Below are positions 16,783 to 25,266 of a DNA stretch of 39,227 bases, piece after piece (positions within the stretch are counted from its first letter, which is position 1; each line of letters opens with the position of its first letter). The stretch is from an uncultured Candidatus Saccharimonas sp. Its GTDB lineage: Bacteria > Patescibacteriota > Saccharimonadia > Saccharimonadales > AWTP1-31. A program made the position numbers and the translations under genes. The stretch lies in assembly GCA_943354005.1 (NCBI GenBank), contig CALRBE010000008.1, positions 1-39,227 on the forward strand, in the 5' to 3' direction. The notes under the pieces were generated by a model. The model saw only the letters and a program-made list of their open reading frames with translations, had not been told where the DNA came from and ran no database searches.

Positions 16783-18218
16783 TTAAAAGAATAGTTAGCT
16801 TCTTTGGACCGTCTTATCCTAAAACATTAACCTATATGCTACAGAGTACTGAATATGAGGTAGGACCATACCTTGCTTGGTACTGGAGAACTAATAACTT
16901 TGGGGAAGTTGCACATAGAAGAACATTAGCTAAGACCCTCAGAGCTAAATTATTATCAGCCGGTCTTAGTATCGGCATGCTAATACAAATAGTGATAGCG
17001 ATTATTATTCTTATCCAAGGAATTAAATTGCAGCGCGGTAGTGACATTTACTTCGGTATTGCACTATTACTATCTTACCCAGTTGTTTGGGCACATATTA
17101 TTGTCATTCCTCTTACGATAGCTCGAATATTTATTGTTAAACCTAAAGAGCGTCATGCAGTTAAAGCGTCAGCCAAAGTTTTTGAGCAGCACGAAGCAGT
17201 TAAGATAGCGGTTGCTGGTAGTTACGGAAAGACTACTATGAAAGAGCTTTTACTTACTGTTCTTAGTGAAGGCAAGAATGTTGCAGCAACGCCCGCAAAT
17301 AAAAATGTTGCCATCTCTCATGCTCACTTCGCTAAGAAACTGTCAGGATCAGAAGACATTGTCATTATTGAATATGGTGAGGGCGCTCCGGGTGACGTTG
17401 CACGTTTTGCAAAAACCACAAAGCCAACTATCGGCATAATAACTGGGCTTGCACCAGCTCATCTAGATAAATATAAGACACTTGATTCAGCTGCCAAAGA
17501 TATACTATCTCTTGCCGATTATCTTCAGGATAAGAATGTTTATATCAATAGCGAATCAGAACCTTTAAAGAAATACAAAAAATCACAATTTCATTCATAC
17601 TCACAGCAGTCCGTCTTGGGGTGGAAAATAGATAACATTAAAATTGCTATTTCTGGCATGACTTTCGTAATGTCAAAAGACGCGGACCGTATTAGTCTTA
17701 GTACTAATTTAATAGGACGGCACTTAATCGGTTCATTAGCTCTATGTGTCGCATTAGCAAAACAATTTGGATGCAGTAATGAAGATATTATAGCTGGCGT
17801 TGCAAAGACTAGTCCGTTTGAGCATCGTATGCAACCACGCGAGATCGCTGGGGGCTATATAATCGATGACACTTACAATGGCAATCTTGAGGGCGTACGT
17901 GCCGGTTTGCAGTTATTACAGGAGCTTACTGCACGACGAAAAGTTTACGTTACTCCTGGGCTTGTTGATCAAGGTAAAGAAGCAAAGAATGTACATCAGG
18001 AAATGGGTAAACTAATTGCCAAATCAAATCCAAATAAAGTAGTCCTTATGAAAAACAGTGTAACTAGCTGGATATGCGACGGCCTTAGCAGCGCTGGATA
18101 TACAGGTGAAATCGTGATTGAAAAGCATCCCCTTGATTTCTATACAAACATTAACCAGATCATTGCAGCAGGTGACATTATGCTACTTCAAAACGACTGG
18201 ACCGATAATTACAAATAA
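16779..18218 (+). CDS. murF: Membrane-anchored Mur ligase (MurF-like)
   Basis: 479 residues. An N-terminal region of about 125 residues with two to three membrane segments (about 62-81 and 90-118) precedes a Mur ligase core. The ATP loop is VAGSYGKTTMKE (about 145-156). IIEYGEGAPGDVARF and ITGLAPAHLDKY match the MurF pattern, and IIDDTYNGNLEGVRAGL matches the IDDxYNANP signature. MurF adds D-Ala-D-Ala to the UDP-MurNAc peptide, and ddl lies next, making that dipeptide. The membrane anchor is not found in classic MurF. Start ATG at 16779 overlaps the hydrolase stop. It could instead be a related amide ligase, but the ddl neighbour supports MurF. Confidence 0.83.
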   Translation: MIKRIVSFFGPSYPKTLTYMLQSTEYEVGPYLAWYWRTNNFGEVAHRRTLAKTLRAKLLSAGLSIGMLIQIVIAIIILIQGIKLQRGSDIYFGIALLLSYPVVWAHIIVIPLTIARIFIVKPKERHAVKASAKVFEQHEAVKIAVAGSYGKTTMKELLLTVLSEGKNVAATPANKNVAISHAHFAKKLSGSEDIVIIEYGEGAPGDVARFAKTTKPTIGIITGLAPAHLDKYKTLDSAAKDILSLADYLQDKNVYINSESEPLKKYKKSQFHSYSQQSVLGWKIDNIKIAISGMTFVMSKDADRISLSTNLIGRHLIGSLALCVALAKQFGCSNEDIIAGVAKTSPFEHRMQPREIAGGYIIDDTYNGNLEGVRAGLQLLQELTARRKVYVTPGLVDQGKEAKNVHQEMGKLIAKSNPNKVVLMKNSVTSWICDGLSSAGYTGEIVIEKHPLDFYTNINQIIAAGDIMLLQNDWTDNYK

Positions 18219-18258
18219 AGCTAATTAATTGTAATTTGTAATTGTATTTTGAGACTAT

Positions 18259-18264
18259 TACAAT
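18259..18264 (+). promoter_or_regulatory. -10 element (TACAAT) placing the ddl start
   Basis: TACAAT ends 7 nt before the ATG at 18272, where the usual Ddl N-terminus begins. It argues against the upstream in-frame TTG at 18242. Confidence 0.5.
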
Positions 18265-18271
18265 GGATAGT

Positions 18272-19441
18272 ATGAAAACAATTGCAGTAATTTTTGGTGG
18301 AAGAACAACTGAACACGACGTTTCGATCGTTACAGCTATTGCAAGTATCATTAAACCTCTTGAAGTGCAGGGTGGATATCAGATTGAGCCAGTATATATC
18401 GCAAAGGACGGGTCATGGTACTGGGATTCAAAGCTTAAAGATATAGCAACCTTTCAATCGGGTGAGATCGAAGATTTCATGCGCAAGGCACCAAAAGTAC
18501 AGTTGTCTATAGATAATGGTCTAACACTAATTAAAAGTAGCCAGTTTGCAGGCCGAAAACAATACAAGAAGATTGATGTAGTTTTTCCTGCTATGCATGG
18601 TACGCATGGCGAGGACGGAGAACTAATGGGGCTTCTTGAAATGGCTAATGTGCCATACATTGGCTGTGGAGTTGCTGCCAGTGCAATAGCAATGGATAAG
18701 GTTCTAGCCAAACAAGTTACAACTAGTGCTGGAATTGCCAGTACTCCATGGGTTTGGTTCAACGCTATAGATTTAGAGAGAGACCTTAAAGGAACACTTG
18801 CTACAATTGCAACGCTTCAGTATCCGTTATTCGTGAAGCCAGCACACCTAGGCTCTAGTATTGGCATTACAAAAGTTGATTCTAAAGATCAGCTTATGAA
18901 TGCACTTGAAGTAGCAATCCATTATGACAATCGAGTAATTGTAGAACAAGCAGTTAATAACCTCGTTGAAGTAACGCTGCCAATAATTGGTAATGATGAT
19001 CCAATTCCTGCAATGCTAGAACAGCCGCTCTTAAAAAGTGAAGATTTTTTTGATTTTGAAACTAAGTATATGCAAGGTGGCAAGAAAGGCGGCAAGAAGG
19101 GCGGATCTTCAAAGCAGGGTGCTCAAGGGTATAGCCAAATCCCAGCCGACCTTCCTAAAGATGTCTACGATGATGCGATTAAGACGGGACTTGAAGTCTA
19201 CCGCGTAACTGGATGTGCCGGTATCGCACGTGTTGATATGCTTATCGATATCAAAACAAAGAAGGTTATGTTCAATGAAATAAATCCTATGCCGGGAGGA
19301 CTATACAGTCATAACTGGAACAAGGCTGGAATGAGTAATGTCGACCTTGTCGATAAACTCGTACAGCTCGCCGAAGAAAGATGGCAAAAGTCACAAAAGA
19401 TTACCACGGCATTTAGTACAAGCTACTTGAAACAGTTCTAA
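18272..19441 (+). CDS. ddl: D-alanine--D-alanine ligase
   Basis: 389 residues from the ATG at 18272, beginning MKTIAVIFGGRTTEHDVS as in nearly all Ddl proteins. It joins two D-Ala with ATP for peptidoglycan. Seen in order: FPAMHGTHGEDGELMGLLE (N-terminal domain), ATP-grasp KPAHLGSSIGITKV, VEQAV..LVEVTLP, and the metal-binding VMFNEINPMPGG near the C-terminus. An unusual low-complexity Gly/Lys insertion (GGKKGGKKGGSSKQG, about 269-283) lies between FDFETKY and SQIPADLP. In other Ddl proteins this is the omega loop that closes over the active site. The next ORF begins on the base after its stop. Confidence 0.95.
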   Translation: MKTIAVIFGGRTTEHDVSIVTAIASIIKPLEVQGGYQIEPVYIAKDGSWYWDSKLKDIATFQSGEIEDFMRKAPKVQLSIDNGLTLIKSSQFAGRKQYKKIDVVFPAMHGTHGEDGELMGLLEMANVPYIGCGVAASAIAMDKVLAKQVTTSAGIASTPWVWFNAIDLERDLKGTLATIATLQYPLFVKPAHLGSSIGITKVDSKDQLMNALEVAIHYDNRVIVEQAVNNLVEVTLPIIGNDDPIPAMLEQPLLKSEDFFDFETKYMQGGKKGGKKGGSSKQGAQGYSQIPADLPKDVYDDAIKTGLEVYRVTGCAGIARVDMLIDIKTKKVMFNEINPMPGGLYSHNWNKAGMSNVDLVDKLVQLAEERWQKSQKITTAFSTSYLKQF

Positions 19442-20176
19442 ATGGGTAAAAGTACATCTAATAAACAATTGCTTCCTTCTTTAGCCAGCCCCTCTAAAAC
19501 AGAATATGCCGAAATGGAGATAGCACTGCAAAGAGAGCGGGAATGGTATAAAGACAGTCCACGCTATTTGGTTAAAAAGGACATAAAACGCGCAATTCGA
19601 AATAATGAGTTAGTCCAGCTGAGCGAATCAGAGGATCTTAAACCTATTGCTCGTTTCAATACATCAATTGAAGGCTTCACGCCTTACCTTACGCCAAATG
19701 CACTAAGGGTAGCTAAGGCCTTTGGTAACCTATGGCGTTTCATGATGAAGGAACAATTTGGTATTAACCACCCAGCGCTCAAACTAGCCGTTACATCCAT
19801 GGTACGTACTCAAAAGTATCAGGATAAACTAGTCGGCAGCGGACGATTCGCTTCTCCTGATAGTATTCACTGTACTGGTAACGCCTTTGATATTGATGTC
19901 AGTGGTTATTATTCGTTAGTAGATAATGACACGGCTATTTCACACGTTGATCCACGAAGAAAGGCTGCGGGTCAACGCATTGGTGGTCTCATAGCCCAAT
20001 CACTCGGAGAAACGTTTAACGCAGAATCACATAGTGGCGCATACGATAAAAGAGTTACTGAGTCTGCTCTTTGGACAGCCGAAGTCTTGTTCGAAGAGTA
20101 TGAAATCAATAGAGTCCACGAATTCAAGGACTCACCTAATGCCTGCTTGCATATAGCAGTAAATCCCGATTATTAA
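19442..20176 (+). CDS. LAS-type peptidase (DUF5715/VanY-like), possibly cytosolic
   Basis: 244 residues. SIHCTGNAFDIDVSG (about 141-155) carries the zinc ligands His143 and Asp150 in the SxHxxGxAxD form of M15/LAS D,D-peptidases. The catalytic Glu region is VHEFKDSPNACLHIAV, with Glu227 and zinc ligand His237; the usual second His of the HxH motif is Cys-Leu-His here. These enzymes cut cross-link or stem peptides. No signal peptide or membrane helix is seen: the start is MGKSTSNKQLLPSLASPSK, and the ATG follows the ddl stop with no gap. It may therefore reach the wall by another route, or act on imported muropeptides. Confidence 0.8.
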   Translation: MGKSTSNKQLLPSLASPSKTEYAEMEIALQREREWYKDSPRYLVKKDIKRAIRNNELVQLSESEDLKPIARFNTSIEGFTPYLTPNALRVAKAFGNLWRFMMKEQFGINHPALKLAVTSMVRTQKYQDKLVGSGRFASPDSIHCTGNAFDIDVSGYYSLVDNDTAISHVDPRRKAAGQRIGGLIAQSLGETFNAESHSGAYDKRVTESALWTAEVLFEEYEINRVHEFKDSPNACLHIAVNPDY

Positions 20177-20256
20177 TAAAACGTCGTAAAAGGTACTGCA
20201 GTATTAGCAAGTACACTATTGTATAATGCGAAATACAGTAGAGGGAGTTGGGTTGC

Positions 20257-21105
20257 ATGCAGTACACGATATTGGGTAGATTACAGTTTATTACAATTCT
20301 AGCTGTATTAGCATTGCCTTTTGCAGCTTTGCTCAATCAACCGGTCCATGCAGAAGTCAACTTTAGTTCCTTAGCTATAGATGACAACAAGCCAAATGCA
20401 CAACCATATGAGGGAGCAATTTTCCCAGATGTAAACAGATCGATAAACACATTGGGCGATTCATTCATAGACTCGCTTAATAGCGTACGAACAACAAGTA
20501 ACGTCGACTGTAGTCTAGAAAATTGTATTGCCCTGACATTTGATGATGGTCCCAACCAGTTATATACTCCTCAAGTTCTCGATATACTAAATCAATACCA
20601 AGCATATGGCAGTTTTTTTATCATAGGCAATAGGATCTCAGCACATCCTGAAATTGTCCGACGAACATACAGAGAAGGTCACGACATAGGTAATCACTCC
20701 TGGTCTCATCCGATGTTTGATGAGTTGTCGCCAGAACAGATTAATAATGAGTATGTAAGTACACAGGAGGCTATGGTAAGGGCAGGCGTTCCAGCTTCAA
20801 CTATGTTTAGGCCTCCCTATGGAATTCATACCGCTGCTTCGCTCTCGACTATTCCAACACCACAGATGCTATGGAATGTTGACCCACGTGACTGGAATGA
20901 AAAGTCTGTCGATTCATTAGTGCAGCATGTTCTTCAGGAGTCACATCGTGGTTCAGTTGTGGTTATGCACGACACTTCTATAGTTACTACAGAAGCTTTG
21001 AAACGTATCATACCGGAGCTTCAAAAGAACTATAAACTTGTAACTTTAAGTGATATGTTTGACCTTGAGCCTGGCGATCGTGGACTATACTACGGCTTAC
21101 AGTAG
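20257..21105 (+). CDS. Secreted polysaccharide deacetylase (NodB domain)
   Basis: 282 residues from the ATG at 20257, with the Shine-Dalgarno GAGGGAG nine bases before it; the TTG at 20248 would leave no spacing. A signal peptide is clear: QYTILGRLQFITILAVLALP and a cleavage-like site after VHA. The NodB domain has the Asp pair in IALTFDDGPN (about 92-101), the metal ligands in GNHSWSHPMF (about 145-154), FRPPYG and VVVMHDTS. It should deacetylate N-acetyl sugars in peptidoglycan or another polysaccharide outside the cell, which suits the preceding wall genes. TATAAT at 20222-20227 is the likely -10. Confidence 0.92.
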   Translation: MQYTILGRLQFITILAVLALPFAALLNQPVHAEVNFSSLAIDDNKPNAQPYEGAIFPDVNRSINTLGDSFIDSLNSVRTTSNVDCSLENCIALTFDDGPNQLYTPQVLDILNQYQAYGSFFIIGNRISAHPEIVRRTYREGHDIGNHSWSHPMFDELSPEQINNEYVSTQEAMVRAGVPASTMFRPPYGIHTAASLSTIPTPQMLWNVDPRDWNEKSVDSLVQHVLQESHRGSVVVMHDTSIVTTEALKRIIPELQKNYKLVTLSDMFDLEPGDRGLYYGLQ

Positions 21106-21126
21106 CCTACCGCTGTAGTTTTACGG

Positions 21127-21132
21127 TATAAT
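21127..21132 (+). promoter_or_regulatory. -10 element (TATAAT) of leuS
   Basis: Perfect TATAAT ending 8 nt before the ATG at 21141; an in-frame TTG at 21135 lies too close to be transcribed. Confidence 0.6.
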
Positions 21133-21140
21133 GATTGAAT

Positions 21141-23600
21141 ATGAAGCGATACAATCCTAAAGATATTGAAGTTAAATGGCAGAAAAAATGGGATGCCGAT
21201 GGCACGTACAAGGTAGATCTTGATTCCGTAAAGCCAAAATACATTGGTTTTGGAATGTTTAACTACCCGAGTGGAGCCGGTATTCATGTTGGCCACGTAC
21301 GCGCCTTTACTATTCCCGACATCATGACTCGCGCTAAGCGCCAACAGGGATTTGCATCCTATCAGCCAATCGGTTGGGACTCGTTTGGTTTGCCAGCTGA
21401 AAACTATGCTATTAAGACTGGCGTTCCTCCTCAGGAGTCTACGAAGACTGCCATAAAGAAGTATCATGAACAATATCGAGCACTTGGCTGGGCTGTTGAT
21501 TGGACTAAAGAGATCAATACAACTGACCCGGAATATTACAAATGGACTCAATGGGTATTCACTAAATTATTTGAGCACAACCTAGCGTATCAGCAAGAGA
21601 GTCCTCAGTGGTGGTGCAATCAATGCAAGACAGTGCTAGCCGATGAACAAGTTCTTGGCGGAAAATGCTGGAGACATGACTCAGAAGAAGACCCACTTGT
21701 CTCTAAGCGCAATCTCAAACAGTGGTTCTTTAGAATTACTAAATTTGCCGATGAAATGCTTGAAGCAACAGAAGATCTTGATTGGACACAATCAGTTAAG
21801 GCATCACAACAAAGTTGGATCGGACGAAGTATTGGAGCAGAAGTATCATTCGCTATTGAAGGAAATAAAAAAGAACTTAAAGTTTTCACAACCCGCCCGG
21901 ATACTCTTTACGGTGCAACATTTATCGTCCTTGCACCCGAACATCCACTCGTAGCTGACATTACAACAGAAGAATATAAAGCCGATATTACGTCCTATGC
22001 CAAATCATCTATCGTAAAATCTGAAGTAGAAAGACAGCAAGATGCCGACAAAGAAAAGACTGGTCTTTTCACGGGAGCTTATGCTATCAACCCAGTAAAT
22101 AATAAAAAGATTCCTATTTGGGTCGCAGATTATGTCTTAATGGGCTATGGCACTGGGGCTATAATGGCAGTTCCAGCTCATGACGAGCGTGACTTTGCTT
22201 TCGCTAAGAAGTTCGATCTTGATATAACTAGGGTAGTTTCTAATAACGAGCCCGATGAAGACTGCACTCACGCTGAGGGTGTACTAATAAACTCCGAAGA
22301 GTATAACGGGATGTCTTCTGCTATAGCTCGTGAACAAATTGTTAAAGACTTACAAACCAAGAAAATAGCTCACGAAAAAGTAAACTACAGAATGCGTGAT
22401 TGGCTAATTAGCCGACAAAGATACTGGGGAGCTCCGATTCCAATTATTCATTGCGAATCTTGTGGTCCAGTTGCGGTTCCTGAAAAAGACTTGCCAGTAG
22501 AGCTGCCAAAAATTGAAAACTATCGTCCTACTGGCGGCTATGTATCGGTACTGGCTGGAGTTGAAGACTGGGTAAATGTACCGTGCCCCACATGCAATAA
22601 GCCAGGTAAACGCGAAACAGACACAATGGACGGCTATGTCTGCTCAAGTTGGTATTTCCTTCGCTACGTGGATCCAACAAACAGTGAGCAAGCTTGGAGT
22701 AGCGCTCGAAGTAAGCAATGGATACCAGTAGATTTTTATAACGGTGGTGATCATGCGACAGCCCACTTGCTTTATGCACGATTCTTCATGCGCTTCTTCC
22801 ATTCAATTGGTCTTGTCGATTCCCCTGAACCATTCAAGAGGATGATTTATCACGGTAAAATTAAAGCCGGAGATGGTTCTGTATTCAGTAAGAGCAAGGG
22901 CAATGGGATCGACCCACTAGAAGTAATCGAACAGGGCTACGGAGCTGACGCTATACGACTATATGAAATGTTTGCTGCGCCAGTTGAGCTTGCTGTCCTA
23001 TGGGATGAGCAGGGAATACCGGGCGCCTATAGATTCTTAAATAGAGTCTGGAATATCACTCAAGAGTTTCTTGCCTCATCTGAAGAGCAATTGGACGACA
23101 AAATAACCGCTGACATTAGGATGATTGAACATAAGGCGATTGCTAAAGTAACTGAAGATATAGATGGCGTACTTTTTAACACAGCGATTGCTGCACTCAT
23201 GGAAGCGGTTAATGGATTATACAAGCTTAAAGGCGAGGGTAAACTTAAGAAAGACGATGTATGGCAATCTGCTATTGAAAGTATTCTAATGCTACTTGCA
23301 CCGTTTGCCCCTCATATTACTGATGAGCTTTGGTCACAGCTTGGTCATGACGACAGTATCCATATTGATCACTGGCCAACACTTAATATCGATTACGTAA
23401 CACTAGATACGGTTACTTTCGTAGTGCAGGTAAACGGTAAGCTACGTGCACAAATCCAGTTACCAAAAGACAGTGAAAAAGAAGTTGTACTTACTGCCGC
23501 TAAGGAAGATGAAAACGTTAAGGAATATACAGCTAAAGGAAACCTGGTCAAAGAAATATTTATTCCAGGCAAACTTATTAACTTAGTTGTAAAAGACTAG
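21141..23600 (+). CDS. leuS: Leucyl-tRNA synthetase
   Basis: 819 residues from the ATG at 21141. It charges tRNA-Leu with leucine. FNYPSGAGIHVGHVRAFTIPD has the HIGH motif as HVGH (residues 49-52). The CP1 editing domain includes TTRPDTLYGATFIVLAPEHP. The class I KMSKS loop reads FSKSKGNGIDP (about 582-592), lacking Met but keeping SKS. CPTCNKPGKRETDTMDGYVCSSWYFLRY is the usual zinc-like insertion and catalytic region. The C-terminal domain closes with KEIFIPGKLINLVV. A complete enzyme of normal length, with a substrate (tRNA-Leu) at 9581. It ends overlapping the stop of the convergent gene. Confidence 0.97.
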   Translation: MKRYNPKDIEVKWQKKWDADGTYKVDLDSVKPKYIGFGMFNYPSGAGIHVGHVRAFTIPDIMTRAKRQQGFASYQPIGWDSFGLPAENYAIKTGVPPQESTKTAIKKYHEQYRALGWAVDWTKEINTTDPEYYKWTQWVFTKLFEHNLAYQQESPQWWCNQCKTVLADEQVLGGKCWRHDSEEDPLVSKRNLKQWFFRITKFADEMLEATEDLDWTQSVKASQQSWIGRSIGAEVSFAIEGNKKELKVFTTRPDTLYGATFIVLAPEHPLVADITTEEYKADITSYAKSSIVKSEVERQQDADKEKTGLFTGAYAINPVNNKKIPIWVADYVLMGYGTGAIMAVPAHDERDFAFAKKFDLDITRVVSNNEPDEDCTHAEGVLINSEEYNGMSSAIAREQIVKDLQTKKIAHEKVNYRMRDWLISRQRYWGAPIPIIHCESCGPVAVPEKDLPVELPKIENYRPTGGYVSVLAGVEDWVNVPCPTCNKPGKRETDTMDGYVCSSWYFLRYVDPTNSEQAWSSARSKQWIPVDFYNGGDHATAHLLYARFFMRFFHSIGLVDSPEPFKRMIYHGKIKAGDGSVFSKSKGNGIDPLEVIEQGYGADAIRLYEMFAAPVELAVLWDEQGIPGAYRFLNRVWNITQEFLASSEEQLDDKITADIRMIEHKAIAKVTEDIDGVLFNTAIAALMEAVNGLYKLKGEGKLKKDDVWQSAIESILMLLAPFAPHITDELWSQLGHDDSIHIDHWPTLNIDYVTLDTVTFVVQVNGKLRAQIQLPKDSEKEVVLTAAKEDENVKEYTAKGNLVKEIFIPGKLINLVVKD

Positions 23601-24004
23601 CCTTCGACTGTTAACAATTCAACTCTAGCAATATTAGCTTCTCCGCAAACACTAATCCGCTCGCCGTCAATAAGTTGATACAGAGTGCGATCAAATGTAT
23701 CGCTAGCAGATGTATTGCCATTAATTAAAGGAGCAATTTGGCTCGCTAACATGTTAGGATCATCATATCTACTGAAATCATCTCGCCCAAAGGACTGACA
23801 TACCTGAGGCTCGATATGGCTCGCTGCTAATACCAATCCTCCAAAGAACAGTATTGCTCCAGCTATTGCGGTGCGACCTGCGTTTCGGTTAACTCTATTA
23901 TCTCGTGAGGGAGGCGTATCAAGTATCACGGCACCATGAAGTGCAGCACGTAATCCGCGCCCAATAGTCTCAATTGGATTTGGTTTGTTAGTAGAATTAT
24001 TCAT
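23597..24004 (-). CDS. Hypothetical single-pass membrane protein
   Basis: 135 residues. A polar N-terminus of about 45 residues precedes one membrane helix (AIAGAILFFGGLVLAASHI, about 46-64); the remainder would be extracellular and holds two Cys (VCQSFG; SVCGEA) that could form a disulfide. No family recognised. Its start overlaps the stop of the upstream gene by 8 nt, so the two are co-translated. Its stop codon shares bases with the leuS stop on the other strand (CTAG). Confidence 0.65.
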   Translation of the reverse strand: MNNSTNKPNPIETIGRGLRAALHGAVILDTPPSRDNRVNRNAGRTAIAGAILFFGGLVLAASHIEPQVCQSFGRDDFSRYDDPNMLASQIAPLINGNTSASDTFDRTLYQLIDGERISVCGEANIARVELLTVEG

Positions 24005-24467
24005 TTTTATTAAAAGTTAGACCTAGTCTATTTATATTGCCCAGAAAAGTAATGCTCCCTGCCGGTGTCTTAAGCTTGTTTGCTTCGCGTAGTGCGATTA
24101 TGCCGTTATAAGCGTAATGTAAAACGTTATTCTCGATACTATCTAGCTCATTACGGCTCAAGGAATTCAAGTTATTCGCAAACTCAATACTAGCTTCTTT
24201 GACTAGATCTCTATTTTCAAATATGTTTTTACCATCGCTATTAGATATTCTCTCCCGTAGGTCATCAATTGCAAACTGTGCACGTTCCTCTACATGAAGA
24301 TTACGCATATCAATTATTTCTGCTAGGTCGATAAAATTATCAATAACTGGTCTACCAACATCCCATGAAAATTTATTGGATAAAGCCATGCGATCAGGGG
24401 CTTCTCCAGTCGTAACGGCTGCTATTTCGTGTAACGGAATCTTATTGAATTCAGGTATTGTAATCAT
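23997..24467 (-). CDS. Hypothetical soluble protein, 156 aa
   Basis: 156 residues, mostly helical and acidic, with no signal peptide or membrane segment. The N-terminus MITIPEFNKIPLHEIAAV and the central ERAQFAIDDLRERISN suggest an all-alpha fold. I do not recognise a family. It is the first gene of a two-gene minus-strand unit with the membrane protein that follows, joined by an 8-nt overlap. TATAAT 7 nt before the ATG fixes the start and predicts a leaderless message. Confidence 0.65.
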   Translation of the reverse strand: MITIPEFNKIPLHEIAAVTTGEAPDRMALSNKFSWDVGRPVIDNFIDLAEIIDMRNLHVEERAQFAIDDLRERISNSDGKNIFENRDLVKEASIEFANNLNSLSRNELDSIENNVLHYAYNGIIALREANKLKTPAGSITFLGNINRLGLTFNKNE

Positions 24468-24474
24468 GTTATAT

Positions 24475-24480
24475 ATTATA
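24475..24480 (-). promoter_or_regulatory. Extended -10 (TGG-TATAAT), leaderless start
   Basis: On the minus strand, a perfect TATAAT with extended TG ends 7 nt before the ATG at 24467. It is back to back with the rpmF promoter. Confidence 0.65.
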
Positions 24481-24516
24481 CCAAATAAACTCTATAAAGT
24501 CAATACAAACTATGAC

Positions 24517-24545
24517 TTGAGTATTAGTCCAAAAAGCGTTATAAT
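24517..24545 (+). promoter_or_regulatory. Promoter of the rpmF unit
   Basis: TTGAGT at 24517-24522, 17-nt spacer, TATAAT at 24540-24545. The leader is about 40 nt and contains AGGAG (24576-24580) upstream of the rpmF ATG. Confidence 0.75.
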
Positions 24546-24591
24546 TAGTTTAATATCATAAAATTAATAAGCAACAGGAGCCTGTTTTACT

Positions 24592-24741
24592 ATGGGAAAA
24601 CCAAAGAAACGAACTAGTCCCCGCCGAACCGGCACCCGCCGAAGCCACCTTGTACTAACACTTGCACGTAAAGTTAATGGCAAATCACCAGTTAACGTGT
24701 ACACAACAAAGCGTGAGAGCGCAAAACCTGCAAGTAAATAA
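24592..24741 (+). CDS. rpmF: 50S ribosomal protein L32
   Basis: 49 residues, very basic. MGKPKKRTSPRRTGTRRSH is the typical bL32 beginning (P.K.SK.R...RR), followed by an abbreviated C-terminal part without the Cys zinc ribbon. It is a structural protein of the large subunit. Shine-Dalgarno AGGAG lies 11 nt before the ATG. It precedes nusB by 51 nt and is probably in one unit with nusB-nudix-rnc, although a weak TATACT lies between. Confidence 0.92.
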   Translation: MGKPKKRTSPRRTGTRRSHLVLTLARKVNGKSPVNVYTTKRESAKPASK

Positions 24742-24792
24742 GCATATCTACGATATACTAATAGTAGTTACGTAGACAGGAAATTAACAAAT

Positions 24793-25266
24793 ATGGCATC
24801 AAATCGTCATCTAGGCCGAATATTGGTACTACAGACACTATACGAATATGATTTTCGTAAAGACTGTGGCGATGAAGCTTTTGATATTAACGATGTCTTA
24901 GACCGCAACATTGCTCGTTACCACGATACTGTCGACGACCAAGATTTTATAAAAAATCTAGTAATCGGTGTTACAGAGCAAGCAAGTAATCTAGATAGTA
25001 CACTGCAACCTATTGCTCCTGAGTGGCCGATTGCAGATATCGCACGTATGGATCGTATAGTCCTAAGAATGAGCCTGTATGAACTCTTGAAAAATAAAGA
25101 AGTTCCGCCCAAGGTTGTAATTAACGAAGCCGTAGAACTGTCAAAGGCTTTTGGTGGGGATAATAGCTCTAAGTTTATCAACGGAGTACTTGGAACAGCA
25201 CTTCGTAAATATGAAGACGGCTCCCTCGAAATTCCGGCAGGCCTGAATAAGAAAGAAAAAGCATAA
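24793..25266 (+). CDS. nusB: Transcription antitermination factor NusB
   Basis: 157 residues, an all-helical RNA-binding protein that joins NusE/S10 on boxA during rRNA transcription. The N-terminus SNRHLGRILVLQTLYEYDF is the typical R..ar...LQ.LY pattern. The C-terminal half has RMDRIVLRMSLYELL and PPKVVINEAVELSKAFGGD followed by FINGVLG, the strongest family signature. Shine-Dalgarno-like ACAGGA is about 12 nt upstream. Its stop overlaps the nudix start (TAATG), so the two are translationally coupled. Confidence 0.95.
   Translation: MASNRHLGRILVLQTLYEYDFRKDCGDEAFDINDVLDRNIARYHDTVDDQDFIKNLVIGVTEQASNLDSTLQPIAPEWPIADIARMDRIVLRMSLYELLKNKEVPPKVVINEAVELSKAFGGDNSSKFINGVLGTALRKYEDGSLEIPAGLNKKEKA

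Noticed and set aside
21090-21551. Minus-strand ORF at the start of leuS
   Set aside because: It lies opposite strongly conserved LeuRS sequence; no independent signals.
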